Source: SBAX01 sp043806315 (lineage in GTDB: Bacteria; Planctomycetota; Phycisphaerae; UBA1845). Taken from it: a stretch of 64,000 bases of DNA. Both the position numbers and the translations under genes were made by a program. The notes beneath the pieces are model-generated. The model was not told the origin of the DNA. It made no database searches and saw only the letters and a list, made by a program, of their open reading frames with translations. Positions 14,693 through 24,151 of the stretch are shown here, in pieces; position 1 is the stretch's first letter; each line of letters starts with the position of its first letter. The DNA is taken from the NCBI GenBank assembly GCA_043806315.1, contig JAZDHF010000266.1, forward strand, positions 8,370 to 72,369, read 5' to 3'.

Positions 14693-16306
14693 CTACATCG
14701 GTAATCTCACCCGGCCCGTATGCCACACGTTAGCCGCAGTTCTACCAGAATAAAATAGCTCCGCTTCCAGGTTCGTCCACACAACCGAACCGCGATACAG
14801 GATTGCATTGTCCCATCCCGATACCGATGGACCCATCATAGGCAAGTCGGCGCAGACCCATAGAAGGCCAGTGCTAGCCATGCAAACGTTCAAACTCGTT
14901 ACATCGAACAGCGCGAAATATTTAGAGCCGCGCTTAGTGACGTTCCCGTGGTGCAGGGAGTCGCCCATGCTGGCATTCCGAATCACCTTTGCGTCCACCT
15001 CCGCCGACCAAGTTCCGTCGGGAGTGGACGCCGTCCTGCGGAGTAGCGTATCCGGTGCGGCAGCCTCGTTGATATACCACATCACGTACTGCGCACCGTC
15101 CCAAACGACGGCCGGAGACGAGCAACAATTATTCGCCCCAGTGACCAGCGAGGTCGCAGCGCTCCATGCCACTCCATCCGAGGAAGATCGCACCAAGATT
15201 TCCCAAGTCGTCGCACTTCCAAGGCAGTAGAATAGATACAACTTTCCATCTTGCCCCAACAAGAGATCCACATCCGCGTTATGATAGCCTCCGCCCGGAT
15301 CGGCCACAATCGGGTTAGTCAGTCCGGCTGGAACCACCCAAGCGGTCCCATCGTTGCTCGCCAAAATTGATGGATTTTCTTTCGTGGCATCTCCACCTGG
15401 GAACGGCGTCATAGCCATCCAGTAGGAATAGCCGTTCCAGCCGACAGGGATATACAACACGTCCGGGTGCATCGCTTGGCCCGAAGTATCGTAGGTCGGC
15501 GTCGTCAGAGCGCTTGCCGCGTTTGCGATGGTCAGGTTGAGAGTCGAGGCGATACCCCATTTCGTAGCGAGATATCTCTGAGCTACGTACATGTCAGCCG
15601 CCGAGGGAGCGTGATTGTAGATCGCCAGTTCCGCAATGTCCCCGGTCAGATAGTTGGCGGTCCCGTCCGATCCAATGTAGAGCGCCGTATTGCTGAGGCT
15701 TATGTCAACCGTACCCGCGACCGTGCTGAACTTTGCGCCGTTCACGTAGAAGGAAGCGTCGCAGGAAGCGTCAAACTCCGCCGCGACGATCATCCATTCC
15801 GATGCAATCGCCGGGCGTTGAACAGAGAAGTAGTCCTTCACGCCCAACGTCGTGAAAATCAAAGTTCCGGCGGGGGCGGCGGTCCCGAACTGGTATTGCC
15901 CGTCCTTGTACACCAGTTTCATCGCCGTCGTCGATTCGGTCTTGAAAACGCCGACGATAAACGCCGGAGCTGTCAGGTCCAGGGAATTGGAATCGACCGC
16001 CGCAAGAGTATCGCCTCCGTCGAAATGCACAGTGGGCTTACCGTTCAACTGGTTCGTCAGATATGTCGGTTTTTTGCTGGCAGTCGCTTGGGCGGTATGG
16101 TTCGCATAGACGGTCAGATCCGACCATGTAGTAACCGAATCATTGTTGGATAGTCCGGTGATCCTGTCGGCGGCGTACCATGCAACTAAGTTGGTCGTCG
16201 GAAGAGACGGAGTATAAAGAGAACCGTAAAAGGGTCCTCTGGAAACTTGCGAATAGCCCGCCAGGAGAAGGCCAAAGAAAATCGCCGGGATGAACGAGGT
16301 TTTCAT
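14693..16306 (-). CDS. Secreted LamG plus beta-propeller-like protein, 537 aa
   Basis: N-terminal signal peptide (MKTSFIPAIFFGLLLAGYS). Residues about 38-250 form a concanavalin A/LamG-like domain (LVAWYAADRITGL, KPTVHFDGGDTL, DASFYVNGAKF, GDIAELAIYNHAPS). The rest (ILASNDGTAWV, DVDLLLGQDGKLYLFYC, VWDGAQYVMWYINEA) resembles GH43/GH32-type five-blade propellers. Likely binds or cuts surface polysaccharide. It is ATGA-coupled to the next upstream gene, which also has a signal peptide. Confidence 0.65.
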   Translation of the reverse strand: MKTSFIPAIFFGLLLAGYSQVSRGPFYGSLYTPSLPTTNLVAWYAADRITGLSNNDSVTTWSDLTVYANHTAQATASKKPTYLTNQLNGKPTVHFDGGDTLAAVDSNSLDLTAPAFIVGVFKTESTTAMKLVYKDGQYQFGTAAPAGTLIFTTLGVKDYFSVQRPAIASEWMIVAAEFDASCDASFYVNGAKFSTVAGTVDISLSNTALYIGSDGTANYLTGDIAELAIYNHAPSAADMYVAQRYLATKWGIASTLNLTIANAASALTTPTYDTSGQAMHPDVLYIPVGWNGYSYWMAMTPFPGGDATKENPSILASNDGTAWVVPAGLTNPIVADPGGGYHNADVDLLLGQDGKLYLFYCLGSATTWEILVRSSSDGVAWSAATSLVTGANNCCSSPAVVWDGAQYVMWYINEAAAPDTLLRRTASTPDGTWSAEVDAKVIRNASMGDSLHHGNVTKRGSKYFALFDVTSLNVCMASTGLLWVCADLPMMGPSVSGWDNAILYRGSVVWTNLEAELFYSGRTAANVWHTGRVRLPM

Positions 16307-17460
16307 TGGAGGTCCCCCGAAAGAACGAAAATATCGGCCACGTAGGACAGCAAACTTGCGACAGCGTAGGCTCCCGCCGTTTTTGTGTACGCTTGACGCT
16401 GGTAGAGGGTAGTCGATGAGACTGTAGGTGTTACGTTTCCTACCCCCAATTGGACGATGAGCGCGTTGAATCCTATTCCCAAGCTCGCAGGAATGGTCAA
16501 AGTAATCGCCGCCGCGTTGTTAAATGTGAGGATCTTGCCATTGTCACTGGAGGTCGCGTGAATCACCCATTGATCGGCCAGCGTGTGCCCTGTGGTTGCC
16601 TTGAAAGTGGCGGTAACTCCATCTATTAGCGTTTGCGGCGATCCGGTCATTGAGACGGTATTGGTCCATGAACCAGCGTCTTTCCGCCATTTGAACGTAT
16701 CGGGTGTCCCGGTCCCGTCCACAATCACGGTGTAAGTATGGCAGCCGGTGGCGATGTACGTTCCGGCACTGGTAGCATCGTTCAATCCCGCGCCGGTGAA
16801 CACAACTGAATCGACCTGCGCCACAATGGTAACACTATGGGCGGTTCCGGTGTAAGCGCAAATCGGTACGGGTCCACTGATCCCGGTCCCATCTTCAACC
16901 GCTACGCTCGGCACGATCCCGCCAGCAACCGGCCCGATCTTCGTGAGTTTGCCGACATCCCCAGCGGTGAGCGCCGCGGCCCCGGTGACGGCATCGGCGT
17001 CGGCAATCGCGGAGGGCACCCAAGAGACCGTGGTAGCGATGGCCCAAGCGTCGGCCAGGGTGTGCCCGTCGGTTGCTTTGAACGTGATCGTCACTTCGTC
17101 GGCGAGCGTCTGCGCCGCGCCGGTCATGGGAACTGCCGCGCTCAAGGCACCGCCATCCTGCCGCCACTTAAACTCGTCGGGGCTTGCTGCTGAACTGGAA
17201 ATCACAATCTCGTAGAGCGACGCCGTGGCTGCCGTGCAAGTGCCCCCGGCTGAAGCGTCGTTCAGTCCCGCGCCCGTGAATACCGCCGACGGAACCACGC
17301 ATCTCCACAGAAGCGTCTGTAAGTTTGTCGGCGCGGTCGGGTCCACGTTCCGTCCACGAATACGCGTGGCGTTAGTCGAGCCGAACTCTTGGCCGTAGGC
17401 GGTAGCGCAGAACAAGATTAAGGCGGCGCATAGAATCAAGAGAACTACCAATCGTTTCAT
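16303..17460 (-). CDS. Secreted protein with two ~80-residue repeats, 385 aa
   Basis: Signal peptide MKRLVVLLILCAALILFCAT ending AYG before Gln. Two copies of a module start (P/D)S(A/V)VFTGAGLNDA and end FKAT(D/T)GHTLAD.W.I. They lie about residues 56-140 and 211-296. The C-terminal part has LTIPASLGIGFNALIVQLGV, as in virion-attached proteins. Probably a surface or fibre-like protein; function unknown. Confidence 0.6.
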   Translation of the reverse strand: MKRLVVLLILCAALILFCATAYGQEFGSTNATRIRGRNVDPTAPTNLQTLLWRCVVPSAVFTGAGLNDASAGGTCTAATASLYEIVISSSAASPDEFKWRQDGGALSAAVPMTGAAQTLADEVTITFKATDGHTLADAWAIATTVSWVPSAIADADAVTGAAALTAGDVGKLTKIGPVAGGIVPSVAVEDGTGISGPVPICAYTGTAHSVTIVAQVDSVVFTGAGLNDATSAGTYIATGCHTYTVIVDGTGTPDTFKWRKDAGSWTNTVSMTGSPQTLIDGVTATFKATTGHTLADQWVIHATSSDNGKILTFNNAAAITLTIPASLGIGFNALIVQLGVGNVTPTVSSTTLYQRQAYTKTAGAYAVASLLSYVADIFVLSGDLQ

Positions 17461-17461
17461 G

Positions 17462-20400
17462 TCAAAATCCCTTTCCCAGTGGCGCGAAGTGTTGCGCCGG
17501 TTTCTTCGCCGGGAAGACGTAGTTTGCGATGCGCGGTCCCGCTATCGGGATGCGACCGAAGACCTGACGAGCCAGCGACCGCATCTGCCAGTCGCCCTTT
17601 TTAATGCCCGCGCGACCGCCCGAGTACAGATTGTAGGCCGCGCTTCCGGCTTCCGAACCCGATGGCCCCGCCGCCCACTCGTACATCCGCTCCTTGCCCC
17701 ACGCCATGCTCTGCATGAAGTCGGAGGCGACGCCAAGCGCGCCGTTCGACGCGATATCGTTCCAGTAGCGCTCCAAACCTTCGTCTTCACGTTTCCTCCC
17801 GCTGATGAGGTTCCGCAATCCGAGAATCGCCTCTCCCGTAATCGGGAAGACCGTGCCTAGGACGAGGAGCGCACCAAAGGCTTCGCCGGGTCTGCCGCGC
17901 CGCAACTCTCCCACCAGTTCGTCCTGCACCAACTTAAACTGGTTGAACGCGAAGTTCTTAAATTGGAACGCCACGCGGCCCATCGGAGTAGATGCCCACT
18001 CCGGCAGGTCCAGATACCGCGCTCGAAACTGAGTCAGATCCGAGAATCGCTTGGCCGCTATCAAGGCGTCCTGCCCGGTTACCTTGCCCACCGCCAAGAG
18101 ATTGTCTGGGCCAAGCCCCATCTGTTCCAACCGGAATCGCGCCTTCGCATCCTTGGGATTCTTCTTCAGGCGTTCCAGCATGGAATCGGCGTAGATCCTG
18201 CCTATGTTGGCTGAGAGGATGCGATTCCATCGCTCGGTTGGCGTGAACCCAGTTGCCGTCAGGAACTTGCTCAATGCCGCGGAATCCTCTCCGGCATATC
18301 GGACCATCTCGTTGATGACGCCTTCGAGCGACGCGCCGGATTCCATTCCGAAACGCCGACCTTTCGGCGTGAGGGCGCGCGCCCATCCGCGAATCACGAT
18401 GTCCGGTCGCTTCGTGACGAGCAACGGGTTCAGCGTTCCCTGAACCGAGTTGGCGATTGACGCCGTGCCGAGTCTGAACCCTTGCACGATACGGATAGCG
18501 CGGGAAGCCCGAGCGATTCCGGTATCCGGTTCGTTGGCGATGCGGAGAGCCTTGTTGACGTTCAGCCGCACATTGATGGCGTTCGGGTTCTGCGAGATCG
18601 ACCGGACCAGTTCGTTGATGACTTCGTTGTTCTGTCCGAACTCTCGGACCTCGGCCAAGCGCATCGAAACGTCGTGAGTCCAGACGGGCAGGATGCGGAG
18701 TGGGTCGGGATCCCACAGAGGCAGGTCGATGTCGCGCGAGTATTCCAGACTCCCCTGCCGATGGATGTGTTGCTTGCGGAAAATCTTCAGGAGTTTGAAG
18801 GCGTTTGCTCGGGCTTGGGCCTCCGTCTTTCCCGTGACCTGTCCAGAGTCGATCAGATATTGCTCCAGCGCCCTCACTCGCCCGCCGCCATCGACGTACT
18901 TTCGGTATCCGTCGATGAACGCCTGGGCCTCTTCCACGTTTTCCACTACCCCGAGGCGTTGCAGATTCGCCGCGATGTCGCGCCGAATCGGTCCCTTCTT
19001 TCCAAGGATGTCGGTGTTCGGAATTACCTGCGGGAAGTAGTCTTTCCATTCCTCGAAAGGACTCTTGACCCGCAACCGGACTCGTCTGTCGGCGTCTTCT
19101 GCCAGCCGCAGGGAGATCTTCTGCTGTGAGGTCAACTTCATCTCCGGCGACGGTAATTCGCCCGGCTCGAAGATGTGCGCCCGCGTCTTCATGATCTTCG
19201 CGGCCTTCGCCTCCGTCGCCGTCTCTGCGGCGATGGAACGGAAGATGTCAGCGGTCTTCTGAATCTCGGGAGACGCAGCGGGCGCCTCGTTCCGCAGCAC
19301 GTCGATCAGGGAACCGTCTCCGCTCCACCGTTGTTCCGGCGTCAGTTCGTGCAATCCGCCGTCGATCATCAGGCGAGCGATGCGCGGTCCCGCTTCCGTC
19401 GCTCCCACATCTTCGGCGTGGTACATCTTGCCGACAAGTTCCTTGCCTTCGGGGCCTTCGCGTTGGAGACGTGAAGCGGTGGAACGGAAGATGGTATCCA
19501 GGAGGACTCGCGCGGCGTTCGGGCGTTTCGAGTACTCTGCGCCTTCGAGGATGGCATCCTTCTCGGCGGGTTTTAGGGAGAAGGAGCCGCGCTCGCCTTC
19601 GTTGGGGCGGGAAGTCGAGATGATTTTGCGCCCCTTCTCAGGTGGAGTCGAGTGCGTCCGGGGGGTCGGATAGTTCGGGTCAATCGAGCCATCCGGTTTA
19701 ACCGCTTGCACCTTCACTCTGAAGTCGCCGTCCGGTTTCTCGTTATATTCCAGAACCTTGTCCAGCCCACCGCCGTAAGCCTCGACGACGTTGCCGGGTT
19801 TGTAGAACTCCTTGCGCCGCGCGACTTCGGCCTTACGTGCCGCAGTTCCGGTCAGTTTCCCCTTCCTCTCCGCGACGGCCTTTGCGTTGCGGGTGGAGGC
19901 GGCGGCGAGGGGCGCGGGTTCCAGCAACGCGAGACGTTCCGCCTTTCCTTCCTTGGACAGATATGGACTCTGGCGCGTCGCCTCCGCCATCTTTATCCGC
20001 TGTTGGGGAGTCAACTTCGCCAGATTCTCATGCCACTGAGGCGTGAGGACGTCCGATTGGACCTCGGTACGAGCACGTTCTCCGCGCGTGTCCACCACGA
20101 ACGCCCGGTCTCCTTCTCTCACAACCTCGTCTCGACCAACCTCGAAATCAGAGATCTGGTCGGCACGCATGAGTTTCTTCGATCTCGCTGGCGGTTTCGC
20201 CGCAGGACGCGCGCTTGGGGCAACGGGTTCCGGTTTGACTGTCGATTCCCTTGCGGCTTGACGTTCAGCCTTCGCCTTCGCATCATAAGCGGCATACTCC
20301 GCGTGGTTCTTGTTCCATACAGCAACCGTGTTTCGAGCCTCTTCGAGCGTCGGGAAATTGCTGCCAAAGGTGCTGTTCAGACCACGGCTGAAATGCTTCA

Positions 20401-23400
20401 CCTGATACTGACCGTCGGGCCAGCGATTGACGGTGTACACTCCGGTCCCGACATCCGGGTTTACGGCGGGGATCGTTTCGACGAACTCAGGTTTAGTGGG
20501 GGCGAGTTTTTCTTTTACCTCCGCCGTCTTCTGCTTCGCGGCTTCCGAGGCGGCTCGAAGTTTGTCCGCTCCCCGCTCCGGGCCAGCGGACCCGGCAGCC
20601 TTCGGAGCGGCGGCGGCTTGGGTTTCCTTCAGTCTGTTCTGTGCATCCCGAAGAACCGCTTCCAATTCCTGTTTCCGTTGCCCAAGTCTTACGTTTTCGG
20701 CACCAGCCTCTTTCGGTCGAAGGGTCCAAACGCTTCTGATGGATTGTTTCACCTGCTCAAGTTCGGATTCGGCCTTTACAACCTTCATCAACGCGGCGTG
20801 TTCGGAAACCTCCATCCCCGCCGCAGGGCCAGCGGCCCCCACTTCAATAGGAGCGGCAGCGGGCTTGTTTACGGGGGCGACCTCCGCTGCGGTCGCTGGC
20901 CCTGGAGGTGGCTCGCGTGCGGGGGCGGCAATCCGTGGAGGCGCGGGTGGAGGCGCACCGGGAGGGAGAAGTCGGGAGAGCGCCCGCTTCAGATTCGGCA
21001 AATAGTTCAGGATGTACTGATCCAGAGTTGTTTCCCCCGCCGGTTTATTCAGCGCGACGACTTCCCTGACGTGACCTAAAATCACCGGGTCTTCCAAGGC
21101 GCGTGCGGCAACGGAAGCGGGCATCGCGTGTCGTCCACCGTTCACATCCTTGATGAAAACCTGTCGGTCTCCATGCTCCCGAACGATGGCAGAAAGATCA
21201 TCGTCCGCAATGAGGTATCCTCCCTCCTTTGCGACCTCTTCCCATGACCGCACACCCGTAATGGGTTTCCGCGGCGGCAAATCCTGATCCACTGGGGGAA
21301 CCCTCGACACTCCATCGAACCGCTCCGCAAATGGGACTTCCGGCGAGACCCCGGCCAATTCAAGCCGATCCGATTCTGGAAGTTGATCGAATAAACTGAA
21401 CATCTGGGCCACGGCTTCATTCGGTTTACCTTCGGATAGCATCTGGGCGTAGCCGGGAGAATCCTTCGCTATCAACTGGAGATTTCGCTTGGCGATGCTC
21501 GCGAGTACCTTCCGTTGCCCTTCTGAACTTCGTTCCCAGATCGTCTCCCCCAACTCGTGCAACAAGGTTCCGTGCAAATCGGCCGCGTTTGGGTTCAGTC
21601 TGACAACCCCGCCCGCCGTGACTCCACCCTCTTGACTGAACTCGAAGGTGTTCGGCGAGTCAACCCGTATCTTCGTGATACCCGCCTGTTTTGCAAGTTG
21701 TTCTATGAGCGGGTTTGAACTGGCGCGCAGGAGACCCTCTTCAGCCTCTGGGGAGAGGGGAAACTTCAACTCAACATCCAACCTCGTTCCAGTTGGGACC
21801 AACCCTGCCGCTTCCCTCTTCGCTCCAGCAGCCTCAGCGGGGTGGGGCGGAGCGGGCGTGGTATCCTTAGAGTAATCCGCGACAGCGGAGGTGGACGGCT
21901 TGACCGTTGCGGGCGTGGGCGCTTCAGCCTGCGCCCGTTCAGGTTCATAGAAGTCTTTGCCGTAGCGATCTTCGATCTTCCCCTTCTCGGGTCCGTCGAG
22001 CCACTTAAACTTCCACCCCGGAATCTGATCGAACCCTCGACCCTTTCCAATGATCTCGACAGGCTGAAGGCCGCTTTCAGATTCGTGAGTCCACAGGATC
22101 TTCCCAGCCCCCGGAACTGCTGAACGCAATCCCTTCGCCCCAGATTCTACGCTTTCGATTTGAACTGGTCCTTCGTTCGTGTAGTTGGTGCGCTTCGACC
22201 GTTCTACCCAAGAGGGCAACCGGGGTGGCGGTTCAGACGGTCTCGCTACTTCAGGTGTCGGTCGGACTACCGGCGCGGGCGCGATGGAGCGCGTTCCCCC
22301 ACGAGAAGAACTTGCAAACGCCCTAACCTGCTGATCGCTGAATACTCCCCCACGTCCATCGCCATACAGACCGATTCGCGGATTCCATGTAAGCGTGTCG
22401 CCCCCGTCGGTGACGTATGATTCCGCCATCCCCTCGGGAACGGGTGCCCGACCCGCCTCAAGAGCTTTCTGGGCCTCACTTCGCTGCTTGTAGACAGGGA
22501 CCTGCGCTGGCGCGGGCGGAACAGGTTCGGCTGGCGCAACGGGTTCTCCCTTCGATGCGAGGTCGTTCCACTTGGCGCGGGGCATTACGTCTTCATGGAC
22601 GTTGCCCTTGAGGTTGGTGAAACGGAACCGGACGTTGTCGCCTTCGGGACCGACGGGTTCGTAACTTCCCTGCTCAATGCGGAAAGGCGCAAGAGGCGCG
22701 TTCCGTCTCGCCAACTCGGCGGCTACCGTTGCGTCCAATGCTTCCAACGGCACTTCAGGGTCACCTGGCTTGACCGGCTTCGGTGGCTTCGACTTCTCTG
22801 CCAGGTCGAGCAACTGATCGTCGGGCAACTGCTTGATCGCCTCCGCCGTGGCCTTCTCGACCTCGACCGGTTGCATCTTGCGGATCTTGGCGGCAATCTC
22901 TGCAACCTTGGCTTCATTCTGCGCTTTGGCTTCCTCCGCAAGCGCCTTCGCCGCTTTCCGTTTCTCGCTGAAGATTTGGTCTGGCGTCTTGGGCTTCTCG
23001 CCTTCCGCGGCAGGTAGCGGCTTCGGTTCCGCACGTTTCTTCGCGTCGTTGAGCCACTGGCGTTGCGCCTTCTTCGTGATGGCGTTCAGCGGCTTGCCCG
23101 TGGCGTAGGACACCCCTGCGGTCTGCGCGGCTTCGACCAAAGCGACCTGTTTCTTCAGTTCCGCGAGATCCTTGGTGGACGGGACCGCGCCCTGCGGCGG
23201 AACTGCCTCTACAGGCGGTTTCTGCGCCCCCGGAGCCACGTCCGACCACTCGGGTTCCACCGGGCCTGCCAGCTTGCCGCGAAGGGCGCCAGCACGGGCA
23301 CGAACGCGCGCCTGAGCCATCGAGAGAGGTTGGCCGGCCTCTCTTACCGAGACCTGCATTTCTTGACCTTCTCCCGCCCCGTGCAGTTGCGTTCGGGCAG

Positions 23401-24151
23401 CGACCTTACCGACCTGCTCGACAAGTCCAGGCTCTATCTTGACGCTCAGGTCCGGTACTTTCGCCTGTGGCGACAGATCCGGTTGGGCAACCGCCGGCTG
23501 CTTCGTCAGAAGTTGCCGACTCTTCCCAATCGCGTGCTTGCCGGCGAGTAGTGCGAAGAGGGACTCCACCGTCCCAAGTCCCAGAGCGTGCGCCGCACCG
23601 GGGTAGTCACCAGACTTCACTTTGCCCCAGGCGTCCTTCCCGGCTTCGTAGGCCCCGGTCCCCATCGTTCCGCTGAAGTAGGCCGACAGAGCGGTGTCCG
23701 CGACCTGGAATGCCTTCATCCCAATTCGGGGGACCGCCTTGACCGCCGCGCCCGCCCCGCCGATGCCAAGCAGGAGGCTGGCGTTCTCCGCCGTACCGAG
23801 ACCCTCGATGCCTTCGACGACTCCGCGCATCGCCTCCAGGGGGATGCCACCCTTCTCCTGGGGCAAGAGGAGGGACGGTTTGATCGGAGGCGTCTGCATG
23901 GCCTCGCGGCCCTGTTCCACCGTCATCTTGGCTTGCGGCATCGGGGCCGTCGGTGCGCCGAAGCGACTGATTGCGCCCGCGACCTTGGGTAAGGTTTCCT
24001 TGGCGTGGGCCAGCGCGCGATCCCAGGGGCCAACGGCGGGGACCGGAGCGGTGGCAGCCGTTGCCTCTGCCGGCGCGTTCTCGGCGAACCAATCTCCAGG
24101 CGGCGGAGGCGTTGCCGTACTTGGAGCGTTCTGGGTGAACCAGTCTGACAT
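17462..24151 (-). CDS. Giant internal virion / polyvalent protein, 2229 aa
   Basis: The N-terminus has a short repeat (DWFTQNAPS, DWFAENAPA). Long low-complexity Pro/Ala/Lys/Glu linkers separate several folded islands. One island contains LLHELGETIW (HELGE at 865-869), which resembles but does not match a HExxH metallopeptidase. The C-terminal third includes DLPEWASTPMGRVAFQFKNF and a hydrophobic segment LLVLGTVFPITGEAILGL. This matches the layout of very large podovirus proteins that enter the host with DNA and carry polyvalent toxin-like or enzyme domains. Its position next to other internal proteins supports this. Confidence 0.65.
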   Translation of the reverse strand: MSDWFTQNAPSTATPPPPGDWFAENAPAEATAATAPVPAVGPWDRALAHAKETLPKVAGAISRFGAPTAPMPQAKMTVEQGREAMQTPPIKPSLLLPQEKGGIPLEAMRGVVEGIEGLGTAENASLLLGIGGAGAAVKAVPRIGMKAFQVADTALSAYFSGTMGTGAYEAGKDAWGKVKSGDYPGAAHALGLGTVESLFALLAGKHAIGKSRQLLTKQPAVAQPDLSPQAKVPDLSVKIEPGLVEQVGKVAARTQLHGAGEGQEMQVSVREAGQPLSMAQARVRARAGALRGKLAGPVEPEWSDVAPGAQKPPVEAVPPQGAVPSTKDLAELKKQVALVEAAQTAGVSYATGKPLNAITKKAQRQWLNDAKKRAEPKPLPAAEGEKPKTPDQIFSEKRKAAKALAEEAKAQNEAKVAEIAAKIRKMQPVEVEKATAEAIKQLPDDQLLDLAEKSKPPKPVKPGDPEVPLEALDATVAAELARRNAPLAPFRIEQGSYEPVGPEGDNVRFRFTNLKGNVHEDVMPRAKWNDLASKGEPVAPAEPVPPAPAQVPVYKQRSEAQKALEAGRAPVPEGMAESYVTDGGDTLTWNPRIGLYGDGRGGVFSDQQVRAFASSSRGGTRSIAPAPVVRPTPEVARPSEPPPRLPSWVERSKRTNYTNEGPVQIESVESGAKGLRSAVPGAGKILWTHESESGLQPVEIIGKGRGFDQIPGWKFKWLDGPEKGKIEDRYGKDFYEPERAQAEAPTPATVKPSTSAVADYSKDTTPAPPHPAEAAGAKREAAGLVPTGTRLDVELKFPLSPEAEEGLLRASSNPLIEQLAKQAGITKIRVDSPNTFEFSQEGGVTAGGVVRLNPNAADLHGTLLHELGETIWERSSEGQRKVLASIAKRNLQLIAKDSPGYAQMLSEGKPNEAVAQMFSLFDQLPESDRLELAGVSPEVPFAERFDGVSRVPPVDQDLPPRKPITGVRSWEEVAKEGGYLIADDDLSAIVREHGDRQVFIKDVNGGRHAMPASVAARALEDPVILGHVREVVALNKPAGETTLDQYILNYLPNLKRALSRLLPPGAPPPAPPRIAAPAREPPPGPATAAEVAPVNKPAAAPIEVGAAGPAAGMEVSEHAALMKVVKAESELEQVKQSIRSVWTLRPKEAGAENVRLGQRKQELEAVLRDAQNRLKETQAAAAPKAAGSAGPERGADKLRAASEAAKQKTAEVKEKLAPTKPEFVETIPAVNPDVGTGVYTVNRWPDGQYQVKHFSRGLNSTFGSNFPTLEEARNTVAVWNKNHAEYAAYDAKAKAERQAARESTVKPEPVAPSARPAAKPPARSKKLMRADQISDFEVGRDEVVREGDRAFVVDTRGERARTEVQSDVLTPQWHENLAKLTPQQRIKMAEATRQSPYLSKEGKAERLALLEPAPLAAASTRNAKAVAERKGKLTGTAARKAEVARRKEFYKPGNVVEAYGGGLDKVLEYNEKPDGDFRVKVQAVKPDGSIDPNYPTPRTHSTPPEKGRKIISTSRPNEGERGSFSLKPAEKDAILEGAEYSKRPNAARVLLDTIFRSTASRLQREGPEGKELVGKMYHAEDVGATEAGPRIARLMIDGGLHELTPEQRWSGDGSLIDVLRNEAPAASPEIQKTADIFRSIAAETATEAKAAKIMKTRAHIFEPGELPSPEMKLTSQQKISLRLAEDADRRVRLRVKSPFEEWKDYFPQVIPNTDILGKKGPIRRDIAANLQRLGVVENVEEAQAFIDGYRKYVDGGGRVRALEQYLIDSGQVTGKTEAQARANAFKLLKIFRKQHIHRQGSLEYSRDIDLPLWDPDPLRILPVWTHDVSMRLAEVREFGQNNEVINELVRSISQNPNAINVRLNVNKALRIANEPDTGIARASRAIRIVQGFRLGTASIANSVQGTLNPLLVTKRPDIVIRGWARALTPKGRRFGMESGASLEGVINEMVRYAGEDSAALSKFLTATGFTPTERWNRILSANIGRIYADSMLERLKKNPKDAKARFRLEQMGLGPDNLLAVGKVTGQDALIAAKRFSDLTQFRARYLDLPEWASTPMGRVAFQFKNFAFNQFKLVQDELVGELRRGRPGEAFGALLVLGTVFPITGEAILGLRNLISGRKREDEGLERYWNDIASNGALGVASDFMQSMAWGKERMYEWAAGPSGSEAGSAAYNLYSGGRAGIKKGDWQMRSLARQVFGRIPIAGPRIANYVFPAKKPAQHFAPLGKGF

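Noticed and set aside
19652..21079. Rightward 475-aa frame inside the giant protein gene
   Set aside because: High-GC antisense shadow; the leftward frame is continuous for 2229 codons with coherent domain structure.
21536..21562. HELGE as a zinc metallopeptidase active site
   Set aside because: The HExxH second histidine is missing (HELGE then TIW), so catalysis is not supported.
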